DNA of 64,000 nucleotides from Exiguobacterium mexicanum (lineage in GTDB: Bacteria > Bacillota > Bacilli > Exiguobacteriales > Exiguobacteriaceae). The stretch is from NCBI RefSeq assembly GCF_005960665.1, contig NZ_CP040676.1, forward strand, positions 1,436,501 through 1,500,500, written 5' to 3'. The notes beneath the pieces were generated by a model. That model searched no databases, was not told the origin of the DNA, and worked only from the letters and a program-made list of their open reading frames with translations. This document shows, in pieces, positions 61,372 to 64,000 of this stretch. Position 1 is the stretch's first letter; each line of letters begins with the position of its first letter. The position numbers and the translations under genes are program-made.

Positions 61372-61812
61372 TCATGTCGCCATCCAACGGCTCGAAAGAT
61401 CGGTAATGACTTGCGTCGCAAAATTTTGAACCATCGTGTGCGACTGCTCGCCGGACATGCCTTTTAAAGCAAGCGGCGGAACAAACATAATCGGCAGTTC
61501 AGACCCTTTGAAACGCAAATCCGAGGAGATGAACAACACGTGGGAAAACCCAGAGGACACCGCCTTCGTGAGTACCGCTTCTGCCGTCGCCCGGCCAGCG
61601 TCCACGTCGACGTAACTAAGTGTCGGGCTGAGCATCGTCCGTCCCGACAGTTGCCGTTCGGTCTCAAGTGCCACCGCCTGAATGACTTCGTTCCCTTCGG
61701 CTTTTCGCACCATGTCCTCATCAAACGCCAGTTCGACGAGTGGGACGACGAGCGTGTCGACGTATTGGCGTTCTGTCAGCGATTTCATCGCGTCTATGCC
61801 ATCGAACCTCAT
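61372..61812 (-). CDS. ypiF: YpiF family protein (DUF2487)
   Basis: A 146-residue soluble alpha/beta protein (MRFDGIDAMKSLTERQYVDT, HVLFISSDLRFKGSELPIMF). Function unknown. It sits between ypiB and qcrA as in Bacillus, which supports the name. A terminator after ypiB suggests ypiF has its own transcript start, and the qcr promoter is placed after it. Confidence 0.85.
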   Translation of the reverse strand: MRFDGIDAMKSLTERQYVDTLVVPLVELAFDEDMVRKAEGNEVIQAVALETERQLSGRTMLSPTLSYVDVDAGRATAEAVLTKAVSSGFSHVLFISSDLRFKGSELPIMFVPPLALKGMSGEQSHTMVQNFATQVITDLSSRWMAT

Positions 61813-61937
61813 CTTCCTCCTCCTCTCCTCCAGACATACATCATCATGTCCATTGTAGCGTACCTACAAACGTTCCCTATGCGAAACTTATGAACGAAAT
61901 GTGAAATTATTGTGTATTCCTACGTCATTAATATACC

Positions 61938-61976
61938 AAAAAACAAGCGCCGACCATAACGGAAGCGCTTGTTTTT
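61938..61976 (-). terminator. Terminator after ypiB
   Basis: Ten-base stem AAACAAGCGC / GCGCTTGTTT with a 14-nt loop and T-rich tail on the minus strand. Confidence 0.82.
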
Positions 61977-61977
61977 A

Positions 61978-62511
61978 TTAAAATAATTTTGAGGCTCGCA
62001 CTTGATGCAGCTGACTCGTCAAATTGCGGAACAATTTCTCGTCACGCCGGTCGAGCGCCTTGTCGATTTCGACGAGCAGACGTTCTTCCTCGAACTGGGC
62101 GACCGAGGCCCGGATGACCGTTTGCGCGGACGTCGTCACTTCATCCTTAAGTTCGGCCACGGGTTCGAACGGGTTCAATTCAACGATGTCGATCCACATT
62201 TCGTCGATCATCATCCCTTGGAAGTTGAGCTCCACGTAGATGGCGCCGTCATGGAGCCGGATGTCGTGATACGCCTTCTCGGGATTGACCGTGATGAGGT
62301 CACCCCGGCGGTAACGGAACGGTTCCCCGTCAAAACCGTACGCCGTCATGATCAGGCTACGCGGTGAGACCGAGGCGTTCGTGACGAAATGAACGTTCCC
62401 GAGTTTTTCTGGATGTCTGAGCCAGTAGTCGATAATCCACTTGGCTTCTCGTTTGCGAAGCGTATGATGAGCGAGGAATCGCTTTAAGAACATCTTTTTC
62501 CGCTCGACCAT
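61978..62511 (-). CDS. ypiB: YpiB family protein (UPF0302)
   Basis: A 177-residue UPF0302 protein: KREAKWIIDYWLRHPEKLGN and GNVHFVTNASVSPRSLIMTA in the N-terminal part and a helical IDEAL-type tail (EEERLLVEIDKALDRRDEKL) at the C-terminus, as in Bacillus YpiB. Function is not firmly known. AAAGGAG lies about 10 nt before the ATG. It lies 24 bp after ypiA. Confidence 0.9.
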   Translation of the reverse strand: MVERKKMFLKRFLAHHTLRKREAKWIIDYWLRHPEKLGNVHFVTNASVSPRSLIMTAYGFDGEPFRYRRGDLITVNPEKAYHDIRLHDGAIYVELNFQGMMIDEMWIDIVELNPFEPVAELKDEVTTSAQTVIRASVAQFEEERLLVEIDKALDRRDEKLFRNLTSQLHQVRASKLF

Positions 62512-62535
62512 ATGACCCCATCTCCTTTGTATCGA

Positions 62536-63807
62536 TTAATCGTGGTCCGTCAACCGTTCGAGCCGCTCCTCCAGAACTTGGCGGTCGTCGACATCGACGG
62601 TGAGCGCAAGCGTTTGCTCGAGCACTCGTTGCGCTTCGGCACGCTGTCCTTCTTCTATCAATAGTGTAGCCCATTCGATGGCAAATGACACGTCCTCTTT
62701 ATAAACTTGCTCGATCGACCCGTATAACGTGACGGCTTGATCGTAGTCCTCGAGTTCATAGGCCGCCTTCGCTTTGTACCAGGTCATGAGCGGAGACGTC
62801 GAATGCTCTTCGAGCGTGTCGATCGTCTCGAGGACGGCCTCCATGTCACCCGATTCGAATAAGACTGATAAGAGGAGCTCGGTCGCCTGGAGCGATTCCG
62901 GGTTCAGCGCGAGCGCTTCCCGGAGTTCCTTGACCGCCTCGTCCGTCCGCCCTTGCTTCAAGAACAGCTTCGCCTTCACCGTCCGCAACTCGTCGTTGTA
63001 GTCGTCACGGTCGATTCCCTGATCGATCACATCCAATGCCTCTTCGAAGCGGCCGAGCGCGTCGAGCGCTTCCGTATAAGGCAAGTAGAGCGACGTGAAG
63101 TCCGGGTCCATCGCCCGGAGTGACTCGAACTGCTTCACGGCGATTTCATCGCGACCGATGCGATGGGCGGTCATCGCGTGACCGAACACGGTATTCAAGT
63201 TGCGGTCGTTTGCTTTCTCATACTCATTGAGCGCCTCTTCGAACGAGCCGATCATCGTCAGCGCCTCGGCGTAGTCCGCCTGATAGTCGAGTTCTTCCGG
63301 CAAGCGCAAGTGCGGCAGACGGGCATAGAGCGGGACCGCCTGTTCGAATGAACCGATCGACGCATACAACTCGGCTAGGCCATAGATGAGGAGCGGTTCG
63401 TCTGGATTCGCCTCAAGCGCCTCCATCAATTTCTTCACCGCGACCTCATCCAACCCTTGAGATTGATAGAGATCAGCGAGCAAGACGAGGCTGCGCATAT
63501 GCGCTTCCTTGTCTGTCGTATCAATCTTTTCGAGGACGGCGATCGCCTCTTCTTCCCGGTCGCTGTCCAAGTAAGCCTCGGCGAGTGACAAGGCGACGTG
63601 CGGATTGCCCGCGTAGTCGACGTAGAGTGCCGCGAGTACGTTCACGGCCCGATCGGCGAGCCCGAGTTCGAGGTAGATGTCGGCGATGGCCAGACGGTCT
63701 TCGTCCGATCCTTCCTTCTCGAGCGACTCGAGATGCATGAGGGCATGCTCGGTCTCACCTTTCTCGAGCATCTCAATAATATGATTCAATTCTATTTCGT
63801 CTAACAT
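62536..63807 (-). CDS. ypiA: TPR-repeat protein (YpiA)
   Basis: A 423-residue protein made almost entirely of tetratricopeptide repeats, for example ALSLAEAYLDSDREEEAIAV, PLLIYGLAELYASIGSFEQA, AEALTMIGSFEEALNEYEKA and AKLFLKQGRTDEAVKELREA. It probably scaffolds protein contacts; the partner is unknown. Position between aroA and ypiB matches Bacillus ypiA. No signal peptide. Confidence 0.9.
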   Translation of the reverse strand: MLDEIELNHIIEMLEKGETEHALMHLESLEKEGSDEDRLAIADIYLELGLADRAVNVLAALYVDYAGNPHVALSLAEAYLDSDREEEAIAVLEKIDTTDKEAHMRSLVLLADLYQSQGLDEVAVKKLMEALEANPDEPLLIYGLAELYASIGSFEQAVPLYARLPHLRLPEELDYQADYAEALTMIGSFEEALNEYEKANDRNLNTVFGHAMTAHRIGRDEIAVKQFESLRAMDPDFTSLYLPYTEALDALGRFEEALDVIDQGIDRDDYNDELRTVKAKLFLKQGRTDEAVKELREALALNPESLQATELLLSVLFESGDMEAVLETIDTLEEHSTSPLMTWYKAKAAYELEDYDQAVTLYGSIEQVYKEDVSFAIEWATLLIEEGQRAEAQRVLEQTLALTVDVDDRQVLEERLERLTDHD

Positions 63808-63843
63808 GTTTATAATTCCTCCTACCGGCTACTCGTATTGACG

Positions 63844-64000
63844 TTATTCTATCTTACGGCCGAGGCGTTGTAAATCGTCACGGAATCGTGGGTAACTTAT
63901 ATCAGCTGCCTCAACATGTTCAATCGTCACACGGTCCGTCGTCAATAAGTCTGCGATTTGGAGCATCATCGCCAAGCGATGATCCCCGTGCGAGGAGACA
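63844..64000 (-). CDS. aroA: EPSP synthase, C-terminal end (partial)
   Basis: The last 51 codons of 3-phosphoshikimate 1-carboxyvinyltransferase, the sixth step of the shikimate pathway. The visible part has SSHGDHRLAMMLQIADLL and VEAADISYPRFRDDLQRLG, the conserved C-terminal HGDHR and SYPxF motifs. The 5' part lies beyond the right edge. aroA followed by ypiA is the Bacillus order. Confidence 0.92.
   Translation of the reverse strand, partial: VSSHGDHRLAMMLQIADLLTTDRVTIEHVEAADISYPRFRDDLQRLGRKIE

Overview
The window looks like a stretch of chromosome from a Bacillales-type Firmicute, most likely Exiguobacterium. This is an inference from gene content and gene order. The basis is: Bacillus-like synteny (ricA-mutS, xpaC-yaaN, ypsA-gpsB, recU-ponA, ypmA-ypmB-aspB-asnS-dnaD-nth, panBCD, birA-cca-bshA-bshB1, qcrABC-ypiF-ypiB-ypiA-aroA), bacillithiol genes, a menaquinol:cytochrome c reductase, strong AGGAGG-like ribosome sites, a roughly balanced base composition, and a carotenoid-type desaturase. 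I see no rRNA, tRNA, CRISPR array, insertion sequence or prophage.

Layout. 1-4.5 kb: the 3' part of mutS is cut by the left edge; upstream of it are ricA, an ElaA-type acetyltransferase and a phytoene-desaturase-like oxidoreductase. 4.6-9.4 kb is an accessory stretch: an unknown membrane-anchored protein, two adjacent decayed genes (a nucleotidyltransferase tail and a P-loop kinase with an internal deletion), an orphan amino-acid-binding lipoprotein translationally coupled to a second hisC-like aminotransferase, a maltose-type O-acetyltransferase, and a TIM-barrel-like protein of unknown role. 9.4-17.3 kb is a complete histidine pathway: hisZ-G-D-C-B-H-A-F-I-E on the minus strand, almost every gene overlapping the next, with divergent hisJ supplying histidinol phosphatase. 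HisG is the short form that needs HisZ, and hisI and hisE are separate genes.

17.4-31.3 kb holds comEB, the xpaC-yaaN (TelA) pair, a sodium:neurotransmitter-type symporter, a lipid kinase, an ABC importer with a fused permease/binding protein and a CBS-less ATPase (EgtU/BilE-like), a 3D-domain wall protein, a DUF2157/GDYXXLXY membrane pair, ykvS, a Nudix hydrolase, a flavin monooxygenase and small unknowns. 31.3-43.9 kb carries cell-division and DNA-repair genes (gpsB, ypsA, mrfB, mrfA, ponA, recU, nth, dnaD), interrupted by a DUF3800 gene and an MFS transporter. 43.9-64 kb is the conserved Bacillus-like block through asnS, aspB, dinG, panDCB, birA, cca, bshA, bshB1, then YitT, a GreA-like protein, a YugP peptidase, ypjA, qcrCBA, ypiF, ypiB, ypiA, and the C-terminal end of aroA at the right edge.

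The most interesting non-coding element is the panBCD leader (about 52.19-52.38 kb). A near-consensus promoter overlaps the birA stop codon. It is followed by a hairpin with a bulged A, an alternative pairing that would disrupt the terminator, and a strong terminator just before panB. This is a readable attenuator, possibly the known pan RNA motif. The second is the recU/DUF3800 intergenic region (about 40.04-40.40 kb), with an 11-bp inverted repeat, nested hairpins and back-to-back -35 boxes. No wholly new multi-gene system is evident; the best leads are these leaders, the binding-protein/aminotransferase couple, the EgtU-like importer and several unassigned conserved proteins.
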